A stretch of DNA of 64,000 nt from Chryseobacterium shigense. Its GTDB lineage: Bacteria; Bacteroidota; Bacteroidia; Flavobacteriales; Weeksellaceae. Positions 1 to 8,400 of this stretch are shown here, in pieces; the first letter of the stretch is position 1, and every line of letters begins with the position of its first letter. Where the stretch lies: NCBI RefSeq assembly GCF_014207845.1, contig NZ_JACHLC010000001.1, positions 186,001 to 250,000 on the forward strand. The letters run 5' to 3'. Position numbers and translations under genes: made by a program. The notes beneath the pieces are model-generated. The model was not told the DNA's origin, searched no databases, and saw only the letters and a list, made by a program, of their open reading frames with translations.

Positions 1-286
1 AATGCTCTTTTTAGCGATAGAAAGGTTAAACAGAAGTTTCCTAAAAATAACATACGTTAATTACTTATCAACTAGATTTTAAAGACAAAGGATTTCTGAA
101 TTTTCTTTCTTATAAACAAATAAAGGGAATATTTTCAGTCATAAAATTTTCGTAAGATTTGTTATTCTTCATGCGAATTACCAATGTATAGTGCCGGGAA
201 ATAAGATGGTACCGAATTGTCATTTGACTTTTTAGTAGTAAATATAAAAGATTGATCTTTTATGAAGTAAATAAAGAAAGTATAAA

Positions 287-328
287 ACCACAAAAAGCTT
301 GCAATAATGATTGTAAGCTTTTTGTGGT
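287..328 (-). terminator. Intrinsic terminator of the secreted-protein operon
   Basis: A long perfect hairpin with 14-bp outer arms (287-300 and 315-328); the stem continues inward with one G-U pair to a 4-nt loop. Read on the minus strand it is followed by TTTTATA. It lies about 70 bases beyond the stop of the last minus-strand gene of the operon ending at 396. The first 286 bases of the window hold no gene I can support. Confidence 0.8.
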
Positions 329-395
329 AATTTGTAATAATTTTCAAATCATATCATGACTTTCTTATCAATGAATATGAGTTTAATATTTGTAT

Positions 396-1067
396 TTAAA
401 ATCCTGAAGGCTTACTTAAGGCTTGTGTAGAACCGTTTGTACCGCCCAGATCCTGAACAGTGTCATTGATATTCTGTTTGGTAATAAGATATTTATAAGC
501 CATAAGATATAAATCAATGGTAAAATTGTTATAAGTTCCGTCCGGGTATCCCGTAGTATAATCCAGCAGCTTACTGTTGGTAAAATTGGCTGTGATATGC
601 CAGGTCCCGTTGCTGCGGAATGCTGTGATATTAGGAGAGCCCTGTATCTTGTCATTAATCCCGTTACTTCCGTAATCCAGTGCCACTTCAGTGGAGCCGT
701 TATTGAGCTTGAATGAATAATTGTGAACAACCACTAAAAATTTGGAAGCATCAATTTTAGTATCATAATCAGTAAGACCGGTAAAAGGTACTCCTGTAAG
801 GGTAAGATTTATATAATTAAATAATCCGCTGCTTTCAAGAGTCGGATCATAAAGGTCCAGTGTGTTTTTGGAGGTGGCGAGAAAGTGGCCACCCGTTTTG
901 TCGGGTTCGCCGGGATTCCTGAGATAGAGGGAATTGGTATAGCTTGCCCCGTTTACGTCCAATGTTTCTGTAGGATTGGCGGTATTTATTCCTACTTTAC
1001 TGTTTTGAGCATTAATGAATAGGCTCATCATCAATGCAATGACTGTACTGTAAATTTTTCTTTCCAT
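396..1067 (-). CDS. Secreted protein with GINTANPTETLDVNG motif
   Basis: A 223-aa protein of unknown function. Residues 1-20 form a signal peptide ending in AQ, the usual Flavobacteriia cleavage context. Just after it sits VGINTANPTETLDVNG, a motif shared by many Bacteroidetes exported and tail-fibre-like proteins, where it often precedes a beta-rich surface domain. The rest is rich in Thr, Asn and Gly with no catalytic motif and no type IX C-terminal sorting domain. It is the last of three adjacent paralogues (this gene, 1071-1700 and 1715-2347) and starts 3 bases after its neighbour's stop, so co-transcription is near certain. Export to the periplasm or surface is inferred; the role is unknown. 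Confidence 0.8.
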   Translation of the reverse strand: MERKIYSTVIALMMSLFINAQNSKVGINTANPTETLDVNGASYTNSLYLRNPGEPDKTGGHFLATSKNTLDLYDPTLESSGLFNYINLTLTGVPFTGLTDYDTKIDASKFLVVVHNYSFKLNNGSTEVALDYGSNGINDKIQGSPNITAFRSNGTWHITANFTNSKLLDYTTGYPDGTYNNFTIDLYLMAYKYLITKQNINDTVQDLGGTNGSTQALSKPSGF

Positions 1068-1070
1068 GAT

Positions 1071-1700
1071 TTATCGAAGACCTGCCGGTGTGTTAGTTGA
1101 AGTTCCTGTATATGAATCGTCTACAGAACCTGAGTAGGTTCCCCAGTCTTTTATGAGTGCTTTTTCATAAACGCAGAGTGTAAGCGTCCATGTCCCGTTT
1201 TGTGCGGAAACCGTACCCGCTCCCTGAAAGCTTAAATTAATGGCGTTATAGGTTTGGCCTGCGTTGGTAACAGTGGTAACTTCTGTAGAATAGGCGCCAT
1301 ATGACTGATCACCCGGGTTCATTTTTAGCTCGGCTGCAGTAAAAACAGCACCGGTAATGGCAACAACATATTTGCTTGTTTCCAATCCTGTATTCAGTTT
1401 GACAACATCATCCTGGTTTACGTTATTCAAAGTAATGGTGTAGGTATTTACAGGTGCCACATTTCTAAGAGCAATATCCAGCAATTTTACCTTTCCTACC
1501 GGTGTTGTGTCTTTGGAGCGGGTAAGCAGGTAATAATTTCCTGTGGCATTGGCATTCTTGGTATCAATGACATAAGACTCTATCAGAGTTGCGCCTGTAA
1601 CATCCAGCATTCCTTTGGGAGTTGTTGTTTTTATACCCACCTGTGCGTCCAAATGCAGAAAGGTAAAAAGCCCCAATAATGGCAGTATTATTTTTTTCAT
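1071..1700 (-). CDS. Secreted protein with GIKTTTPKGMLDVTG motif
   Basis: A 209-aa exported protein of unknown function. The signal peptide (residues 1-19, MKKIILPLLGLFTFLHLDA) is followed directly by QVGIKTTTPKGMLDVTG, the same N-terminal motif as in both neighbours. The body is predicted beta-rich and ends with no recognised anchoring signal. A segment about two thirds along (SAQNGTWTLTLCVYEKALIK) aligns by eye with the matching part of the other two proteins (GTWHITANF..., GGTWRLKADY...), which shows that the three are diverged duplicates over their full length. It is the middle gene of the operon, 14 bases after the upstream paralogue. Confidence 0.8.
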   Translation of the reverse strand: MKKIILPLLGLFTFLHLDAQVGIKTTTPKGMLDVTGATLIESYVIDTKNANATGNYYLLTRSKDTTPVGKVKLLDIALRNVAPVNTYTITLNNVNQDDVVKLNTGLETSKYVVAITGAVFTAAELKMNPGDQSYGAYSTEVTTVTNAGQTYNAINLSFQGAGTVSAQNGTWTLTLCVYEKALIKDWGTYSGSVDDSYTGTSTNTPAGLR

Positions 1701-1714
1701 TCTATTTTATTTGG

Positions 1715-2347
1715 TTATTGGATCAATGGAGCTGCCGCAGATCCGTTAGCAGAACCGCTGAGATTCTGGGTATTATTAAACTGTTTTGTATAGGCTTTAT
1801 CGAAAACCAATAAATTGAGAGTCCAGATCCCGGCAGGAAGAGAATCTGCGGGTTTAAATCCTGCATAATCAGCTTTAAGTCTCCATGTTCCGCCTTTTGG
1901 GTAAGCGAAAATCTGGGGTACTGGTGTCGCTACTTTACTCATGATGGTATATACCGGCTGTGTAAAGCCAAAGGATGAGAGTACAACCAGAAATTTGCCT
2001 GCGTTGATCTTGGTGTCATATTCATCTACCCAATCCTTATTGGAAGGGTCGCAGCTGATTTTGAACTGGATCAGGTTAATCGGGGCCGGGGTAGTAGGCA
2101 CAAAGCTGTCGTTGTAAGACGTTATTTTGTTCTGTGGGGCCGGAGATTTAATTAAAAAAGAATAATTTTCATCTGCCCCCAGTTTTTCCAGAGGATCTTT
2201 TATGGTCATACCGGAAGTTTTCATAGTGCCGTTTACGGTAAGCTCTTTTTCAGGATTGGAGGTGTTGATTCCGATGTTTCCGGAATTTTGTGCACGCACA
2301 GAAATAAGAGCACCGGCGAGCAGTACTGTCGAAATAATTTTATTCAT
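1715..2347 (-). CDS. Secreted protein with GINTSNPEKELTVNG motif
   Basis: A 210-aa exported protein of unknown function and the first of the three paralogues in transcription order. Residues 1-19 are the signal peptide (ends in RAQ); IGINTSNPEKELTVNG follows. The C-terminal half carries GGTWRLKADY and WTLNLLVFDKAYTKQF, matching the other two copies. It lies 54 bases downstream of the small HTH gene at 2402-2737, close enough to belong to the same transcript. The family motif and signal peptide suggest a surface or extracellular structural protein, but no function is known. Confidence 0.8.
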   Translation of the reverse strand: MNKIISTVLLAGALISVRAQNSGNIGINTSNPEKELTVNGTMKTSGMTIKDPLEKLGADENYSFLIKSPAPQNKITSYNDSFVPTTPAPINLIQFKISCDPSNKDWVDEYDTKINAGKFLVVLSSFGFTQPVYTIMSKVATPVPQIFAYPKGGTWRLKADYAGFKPADSLPAGIWTLNLLVFDKAYTKQFNNTQNLSGSANGSAAAPLIQ

Positions 2348-2401
2348 TAAATATTGTTGTTTGTGTTATGCGTTTTTTTGTGTCAAATGGAGAGGCATAG
2401 C

Positions 2402-2737
2402 TTAAATTTTAAAACTGTTTTTCCATTTTGCAACAGTATTTCTGCTTAATTTGTAATGGTTGGATAACTGGGTGTTGTTAAGCTTATACTTTTTCTGATA
2501 TTCCAATATTTTTATAATGGCCTCGTCATCATAGGAACGCAGTTTCTGGTTATCTGATGAAATCTCATCCGAACCGAAAATCTGCTGGTTGAGCTGGATA
2601 ACATCTAAAACGTTAAGCTCGTTCTTAGACAGTATAGGCTGGCATTCAGCTATTTTTTCCGGAAACTTTTGGGTAAGTATATCCGTAAAAATCTTTTTAT
2701 AATAAGGCTGTGTTATTTTTTGCTTTTCTCTATCCAT
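2402..2737 (-). CDS. Small helix-turn-helix protein, second of a pair
   Basis: A 111-aa protein. The C-terminal 40 residues (YDDEAIIKILEYQKKYKLNNTQLSNHYKLSRNTVAKWKNSF) read as a helix-turn-helix of the type seen in transposase OrfA and sigma-like DNA-binding domains; the key stretch is NTQLSNHYKLSRNTVAKWK. The N-terminal half is helical with no known domain. The start overlaps the end of the upstream HTH gene by 25 bases, so the two are translationally coupled. Such pairs recur in Chryseobacterium genomes and are often labelled transposase, but there is no DDE domain here, so a regulator is the better reading. It precedes three secreted-protein genes that it could control. Confidence 0.7.
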   Translation of the reverse strand: MDREKQKITQPYYKKIFTDILTQKFPEKIAECQPILSKNELNVLDVIQLNQQIFGSDEISSDNQKLRSYDDEAIIKILEYQKKYKLNNTQLSNHYKLSRNTVAKWKNSFKI

Positions 2738-3138
2738 TTGTATAAAGTTGTTTTGGGAATATTATATTCATTAACGACCTGGCTTTTGGTCTTTTCACCT
2801 TTTTCAATCGTTTCGAGTATAAAATTGATTACCTCTTTGGTGTAAATATTTTTACGGAAATAGGGCATCTGTGAATCTGCTTTCTTTTTCCTTTTTTTGA
2901 TACCCGGCGAAGCTGGAGAGTAAAAGATCAGGTTTTGGGAATAGAATCTGAAAAAATCATATTCTAAAATCTTACTCCATTTCAAAAGAATTTCAGAATC
3001 CAGGCTTTTGGAATTATACATTTCTAAAACCTCATCCTCCGTGCAGTTGAAAAATTTACAGATCCGCAGCACTTCAACCTCGCATTCCACTACGCGTTTA
3101 TTGACCATTGAGCCAATGTGTATATTCTTAAAATTCAT
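2713..3138 (-). CDS. Small helix-turn-helix protein, first of a pair
   Basis: A 141-aa protein with two recognisable parts. Residues 15-60 (VECEVEVLRICKFFNCTEDEV...SLDSEILLKWSKILEYDFFRFY) look like a Cro/XRE-type helical domain; residues 65-85 are a basic linker (KKRKKK); residues 95-140 hold a second HTH, TKSQVVNEYNIPKTTLYKWI. This two-domain family is common in Chryseobacterium and is usually annotated as transposase or HTH protein, without a catalytic domain. It overlaps 2402-2737 by 25 bases and heads the minus-strand operon that ends at 396. Transcription must start in the spacer 3139-3775. Function as a DNA-binding regulator is inferred. Confidence 0.72.
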   Translation of the reverse strand: MNFKNIHIGSMVNKRVVECEVEVLRICKFFNCTEDEVLEMYNSKSLDSEILLKWSKILEYDFFRFYSQNLIFYSPASPGIKKRKKKADSQMPYFRKNIYTKEVINFILETIEKGEKTKSQVVNEYNIPKTTLYKWIEKSKK

Positions 3139-3253
3139 TTGAAACGGTATATGAAATGTTGATATTGTGAAGGTATATGCTTTCGGAAGTTGCGAAATAA
3201 TGTGTTTTTATCATAAGCATTTGAAAATTTTAAATCTTTTACATGTTTAAAAA

Positions 3254-3339
3254 ACTATACAGAGCAGGTAATGTACTTTGGGTACATCATTGTAATCGGC
3301 ATGAAAAATCTGGAAGGGAATAGGAATTCTCTGTATAGT
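3254..3339. repeat. Nested inverted repeat, structured element
   Basis: Outer arms ACTATACAGAG (3254-3264) and CTCTGTATAGT (3329-3339) are perfect 11-bp complements. Inside is a second hairpin, ATGTAC (3271-3276) with GTACAT (3282-3287). The 86-base unit could be a small MITE-like element, a structured RNA or an operator; no target-site duplication is visible in the flanks. Confidence 0.5.
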
Positions 3340-3660
3340 CATTGTGTTAAAAATATTCATCATTTGTGTTTACAGACTACAGAACAGCTAGGCTGATCTT
3401 CTATTTGAACTAACAGTAAAGTCTGATTTGTAAAATATGTATACTAAAAATTTGTTCGTTTGTAAATTATTTGATACTATTTGATTTTTGTGTTTTTTTA
3501 TAAATATGCCCTTTTACGGCTTGAGTATTGTTCTTATTTAAAATTTTGGAATAAATTTTCAACGTTAATCTTTATATAATGAATTATGTATAAGAAAATG
3601 AAAATCGATTTATATTTTCCATCATTTTAAATATTATCATATATTATTAAATTTGTAACT

Positions 3661-3668
3661 TACTTTTG
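3661..3668 (+). promoter_or_regulatory. Candidate -7 promoter element (TACTTTTG)
   Basis: A perfect match to the Bacteroidetes -7 consensus TAnnTTTG. Transcription would start near 3675, giving a leader of about 115 bases to the ATG at 3791. No TTTG is found at the expected -33 position, so the assignment is tentative. Confidence 0.35.
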
Positions 3669-3790
3669 CAAAATTAACTGATAAAAACAATCAAAAAATT
3701 TAACTATAAATAGAATTTTTAATTTCATTAATATTTATAATTAATTTATAATCAGTATTTTGTATAAGCTATTTTTTGAAAAACATTACG

Positions 3791-4825
3791 ATGGTAGTTG
3801 ATAACGAATTTATGAATGGATCTGTGGATGCATTAAAGAGAAAACTCATCTCACAGTACGTATATTTAATGTCGGGCATACTGCTTACTTACTCTTTAGT
3901 ATTCTACTTTGTTATTAAAGATTCTTTTTTTGCAGCCTGCACACTTGCCTATTCCGTGTTTTTATTTTATACGTTTATGATTATCCGTAAAAATTATAAT
4001 ATAAAAATGCTGGTGCATCTGTATATTGCCTATGCACCTTTATTTGCCGGATTTATCATGCTGGACTTCTGGAAATATTCTGCCGCCACTGCCATGTGGC
4101 TGCTGCCCGTACCGCTTGGGGCTCATATTTTTCTGGGTAAAAAATATATTTATATCTATACACTTTATATTTTATTGATTATAGCAGCTGTAAGCATCCT
4201 TACCAAGATGTTTGTTTTTGATTATTTCAGCCTGAATGATGTAAAGGTCATTGTAATCTCAGATACTTTTGTAGGAGTCTCTAATATTGCTGTATTCGGT
4301 CTTTTGCTTTACTACAATGAAAAAATAAGAAAAGCGGAGATAGAGAAAAACATTTTTACCAGGATGGGCTTTTCCGGAGAGGATAAACAGCCTGAGCCCG
4401 CTGAAACTACTGTGGAAAAAGATAAAGCTGCCTATGCTGATAATGAAAGTATAGAGAAATATGCTCTTTTATTTAGCGAAGTGCAGGAAATTGTAGAAAA
4501 TAAGGCTTATTATAAAGATGTGGGCTTTACAATTTCCCAGTTATCTAATATTTTGAAATCCAATAACCTGTACATATCCAAATCAATTAAATTAAACGGA
4601 TTTTCAAATTTCAACCATTATCTAAATATCTGCCGGATAGAGAATGTAAAAAAGCTTCTTGAAGAAAATGACATCAGCAGGGTAACTCTCATGTATATCT
4701 ATACGGAGTCGGGCTTTTCCAATCAGTCTACTTTTAACCGGGTATTTAAACAGATTGAAGGAGTAACCCCATCAGAATATATAACGGCTTTAAATCAGAA
4801 AAAAAATGATACCTCAACGCTCTGA
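3791..4825 (+). CDS. Membrane-anchored AraC-family transcriptional regulator
   Basis: A DNA-binding regulator with a membrane sensor half. About six hydrophobic segments fill residues 20-185 (for example YVYLMSGILLTYSLVFYFVI), followed by a cytoplasmic linker rich in charged residues and a C-terminal AraC-type domain (last ~110 residues) with both HTH motifs: FTISQLSNILKSNNLYISKS and YTESGFSNQSTFNRVFKQIEG, ending in the family signature TPSEY. I chose ATG 3791 (344 aa) over an in-frame TTG at 3776. It stands alone between two minus-strand operons of secreted proteins and has no kinase partner, so it is a one-component membrane regulator. Control of the flanking surface-protein genes is a plausible inference; its signal is unknown. 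Confidence 0.82.
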   Translation: MVVDNEFMNGSVDALKRKLISQYVYLMSGILLTYSLVFYFVIKDSFFAACTLAYSVFLFYTFMIIRKNYNIKMLVHLYIAYAPLFAGFIMLDFWKYSAATAMWLLPVPLGAHIFLGKKYIYIYTLYILLIIAAVSILTKMFVFDYFSLNDVKVIVISDTFVGVSNIAVFGLLLYYNEKIRKAEIEKNIFTRMGFSGEDKQPEPAETTVEKDKAAYADNESIEKYALLFSEVQEIVENKAYYKDVGFTISQLSNILKSNNLYISKSIKLNGFSNFNHYLNICRIENVKKLLEENDISRVTLMYIYTESGFSNQSTFNRVFKQIEGVTPSEYITALNQKKNDTSTL

Positions 4826-4890
4826 CAATTAATTGTTTTTGTGATTTGAGTGTACAGCATTAATCAAAGACTTTACTGTTTTAAATAAAA

Positions 4891-4915
4891 AATCCGGCAC
4901 CATTGGTGCCGGATT
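4891..4915 (-). terminator. Terminator between convergent genes
   Basis: Perfect 11-bp stem AATCCGGCACC / GGTGCCGGATT with a 3-base loop. On the minus strand it is followed by a T-rich tail (TTTTATTT), which fits termination of the operon 11695-4939. It may also stop plus-strand transcripts from the AraC-type gene, although the plus-strand tail is weaker. Confidence 0.8.
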
Positions 4916-4938
4916 CAATTATTGATATTAAACGGGAT

Positions 4939-5439
4939 CTATTTCCAGAAGCTCCATTTAAGGCCATCAAATACAGCCATTGTTTTGCTTACAGTATCAT
5001 AGCATACCGTTCCTGCTATCGGGCTTTTCATATTAGCTACCGGGTTGTTAACTTTAGGTAAAATTAATGCCTTGTTGGCAGCTTCAAGTACCAGTACACC
5101 CTGTGCGGGGGAGCTTGCAGCGCCAATAATAACGCCTCCTCCCTGTTCACCTGAAGTATTGGGCATTGTGCCCGTAAGACTTCCGGCATCTGATAACGGG
5201 ACCCACAGGTCATTTTCACGCATCTTTACGGTAAGGTCTGTTTGATCCAGCAGGAATGTTCCGTTGCTTGCAGCGATTCCTGTAGGAAGGGCTTCTACCA
5301 TTGGAAGAATAATTCCTGTAGTGGATAAAGGAAAATCCAGAATAGCATCTCCGTCCACAGAAGCTTTACCCATACCCACCTGTGATTTCACGGAAGACAG
5401 GCCGGCAAAAATAATGGTTAATATTATTATTTTTTTCAT
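4939..5439 (-). CDS. Secreted protein with carboxy-terminal YDTVSKTMAVFDG module
   Basis: A 166-aa exported protein of unknown function. The signal peptide is residues 1-19 (ends in VKSQ). The segment GDAILDFPLSTTGIILPMVEAL and the C-terminal GTVCYDTVSKTMAVFDGLKWSFW belong to a repeat pattern common in Flavobacteriia exported proteins; the same ending occurs in the giant protein upstream (MLIYDTTDKCMKLYNGTSWNC). It is the last gene of the minus-strand operon, 21 bases after the stop of the 1864-aa protein, and the terminator at 4891-4915 follows. It may be a partner or minor subunit of that protein; this is inferred from position and shared C-terminal motif only. Confidence 0.78.
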   Translation of the reverse strand: MKKIIILTIIFAGLSSVKSQVGMGKASVDGDAILDFPLSTTGIILPMVEALPTGIAASNGTFLLDQTDLTVKMRENDLWVPLSDAGSLTGTMPNTSGEQGGGVIIGAASSPAQGVLVLEAANKALILPKVNNPVANMKSPIAGTVCYDTVSKTMAVFDGLKWSFWK

Positions 5440-5460
5440 TTTTAATTCATTTAAAAATTA

Positions 5461-8400
5461 TCATTCGTTACAGCTTCTCACTACACAGTTCCAGCTGGTT
5501 CCGTTATAAAGCTTCATACATTTATCTGTTGTGTCATAGATAAGCATACCTTCTACCGGGTTGACAATCAGAGAACTCTGGGTACGTGTGATGACGAAAC
5601 CTTTTGTTTTGGATTCCAGGGCTACCGCACCGTTCGGAAGATTTTCCGGCCATCCGCTTTGCTTGGTCTGGATTGTAATACCTATTTTGGTAAACGTATC
5701 GGCAGGAGAGGTATTCGGATCTTTTGTACAGTAAGTACATGCAAGTACTTTTAGCAGATTGGAAGCTACAGAATTTGCTGCTCCACACTGAGACTGAGGA
5801 TCTACTGAAACAGATGCCTGGTTGTAGAAGAACTTGCTTCCGTCTACATCAGTATAAGCCATTGAAGCGGAAGTGTTGGTGTTAACTTTAAATTTAACAA
5901 CAGCAGTCTGTCCCGGTGCTATACTCATTCCTGAAATGTACACCAGTCCTCCGTTGAAGGTGGCTGTTCCGTTAGCCGTAAAATTGGTCTGAACCAAAGA
6001 ACCGGTTATGTAAGTCTGCGCAGCATCAAGGTTATCCATGAATTCAACGCTGGTAATAGGATTGGTATCATTATTCGTGATATTGACCGTGTATTCCAGT
6101 TCTGTTGAAGAGGTTCCGAAGCATCTGTTCACAGATTTTGTTACCGTTGGTTTCGCAATTACAGGGCTTGCAGTATAAGTAATGCTTGTATCCTGGTAAC
6201 CTGCAGTGCCGCTGTCGTCATCACTTCTGTAAGGGTTCGGATTGTTGATTCCTCCGTCTACAGTATAATTGAAGTGGGTTGCGTAGGTTCCGGCTCCTGA
6301 AGGTCTTACTTTTATGTAAATGTAAGAATCTCCCGAAGGCACTGTAAGGTCATTCAGTAAGAAATTTTGTCCTGCATAGGTAGGTGCTTCTGTTCCAAGT
6401 CCTACATAGCTGGCTGCAACATACTGCAATCCTCCAGGTAAAGTATTATTGATATCAATTGTTTTGGAAGTACAGTTATTGTTTTTGATGTTCAACTTCA
6501 ATGTTGCATCCTCACAGGTTGGTAACTGGCTTTCAATATAGGAAGCGATAATACTTACGTTGTCCGGAGTCGGTTCAATAGGATTGGCACAAACAAATGA
6601 CATATCACCAATATAAAGGAAATCCACTTTACTGAATACCTGTTCCCTGTTAATCGTCCATTCTATCACAATTTTTTCAACAGGTTTTTCAAAATCTACA
6701 TTTACGGTTGCATAATCAAGATAGTCTAAATACGGTTGGGTTCCTGTTGCTGTACCTGTAGCTGAGTCAATAGTGTATCTTCTCAGAATACTGTTAAGAG
6801 CAGGGGTTGAATTGTAAGCGTAATTCATTTTTGGAATAACCTGATTGGCACCACAATATCCAATTACTTTTACAACAGCAGTCTGACCTGCCAGTTTAGT
6901 GATACCTGCAATCTGGAAGCTTGCTTTTGCTGCCTTGCTGCCGCTTACGTCTTTTAAATTTACCGTATAGGATACTTTTCCTGCAGCACCGCTCAGGTTG
7001 TCGTATCTTGACAATTGTGTCCATTTACCAAACATTCTGGGGAATAGAGTTGGTATCCATTCAACGCCTGAAGGGTAGGTAGCACTGATATCTGCTGATA
7101 ATGCGCCGCTTGCAGGAGCGGTTCCTGTCAATGGTACGTTGCTTAAAGTATTGGTGTTCATACCTGTGGTACCTCCGTTGAACCAGGCTTGTGCATTCTG
7201 CAGGGTTTGTTTTCCTCCGGTACAAGTCTGGCAGGCAATAGGGCCCACTTTACCTACTACTGTAAAATACTGTCCGTTTTTAAAGTTGTAATAAAATACT
7301 GCTTTACCTCCGGAAACGCTGACAGCAGGAGAGATGCCTGTATTGGTGGTAAATCCGCTGTCATCAGCAAAATATAAAGATATTTCACTGTTGATATTGT
7401 AAGATGATAAATCAACTTCAAAATAAGCAGCACCTACAGTACCGGTTTCCTGAACCAGCCATGTTTTGTTGATTCTTTCAAGGCCGTCCGCCAAAGCAGG
7501 GCAGTTAACAGGATTTACCACTGTAGTACCCGTATGGATATTATTATCACCAAACATCATGAAACCTTTGTCGGCAAGCGATGTTCTGCTTACAGTAGAG
7601 TTAGGTGATGTAAAATCATTAACGGTTGATGCAGTAAGTATACTGTTGTCATTGATACTGTGAGATACTTTCTGATCCAGGTTACCGATTACATCTCTCG
7701 CAACACCGAAGATGTTGTTATTGAATGCAGTATTGGTAGATGAATTCCAGACAATAGTTGCATCAGAATTAAGGTAATTCTGCGGCTGTATCAATGTAAT
7801 ACCGTATTTTATGGCAAAATAGGAATCTACTTTGTCTCTGTCCTGTGTTGATAAACTGGCATTATAATAGACAACCTCCGGAATTCTTCCTGCGAAACCG
7901 TAAATACTTCCGCCTATTTGCATATTGGCATAAACATCAGCTGTTATATCATCTGAAAAAGTACTGAAACTACCATTATAGCCCACCTGCTTGTTATTGC
8001 CGCTGACCACTGAGCTTACCTGGCCCCCAATTAGAGTCATTTTATTTAAAATAGCGCTGAAATTGGTATTTTGTCTGTCTATTGTACCTCCGCTATTAAT
8101 ATAATGTAGGGATGAATAATTATTCGAAGTATTAATACCTAAACCATATCTGTGAATAGTTCCACTTGTAGGGTCATTTCCAAATCTGAAGATATGACTG
8201 TAAAAAGCATTAATATCCCCTGATTTTGCTCCTACAGCAAAAGTTGTATGCAGTCTGCCTAAAGCAACCGGATTTATAACTCCTGTAAAGTGTGCAAAGT
8301 CTGTTGCGGAAAATGTATAGAATGGATTATAGTTACTGTTTGTATCACCATTGGATAATACAATTGCTCCTGTCCCATTCTTACTGATGGTAAAGCCGTT

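Larger units (their letters stand above)
3139..3775. other. Divergent AT-rich intergenic region
   Basis: No gene is visible in these 637 bases. The region separates the minus-strand HTH/secreted-protein operon from the plus-strand AraC-type regulator and must hold both promoters. It contains a nested inverted repeat (3254-3339) and one perfect -7 element for the plus strand (3661-3668). I see no perfect -7 element for the minus strand; TACCTTCA, about 30 bases upstream of 3138 on that strand, is the nearest match. Confidence 0.6.

Noticed and set aside
162..347. 61-codon minus-strand frame with a hydrophobic segment
   Set aside because: Its 5' part lies inside the terminator hairpin 287-328 and it has no plausible leader; it is most likely chance.
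2402..3138. Insertion sequence with OrfA/OrfB
   Set aside because: No DDE domain, no terminal inverted repeats and no target duplication; only two HTH proteins are encoded.
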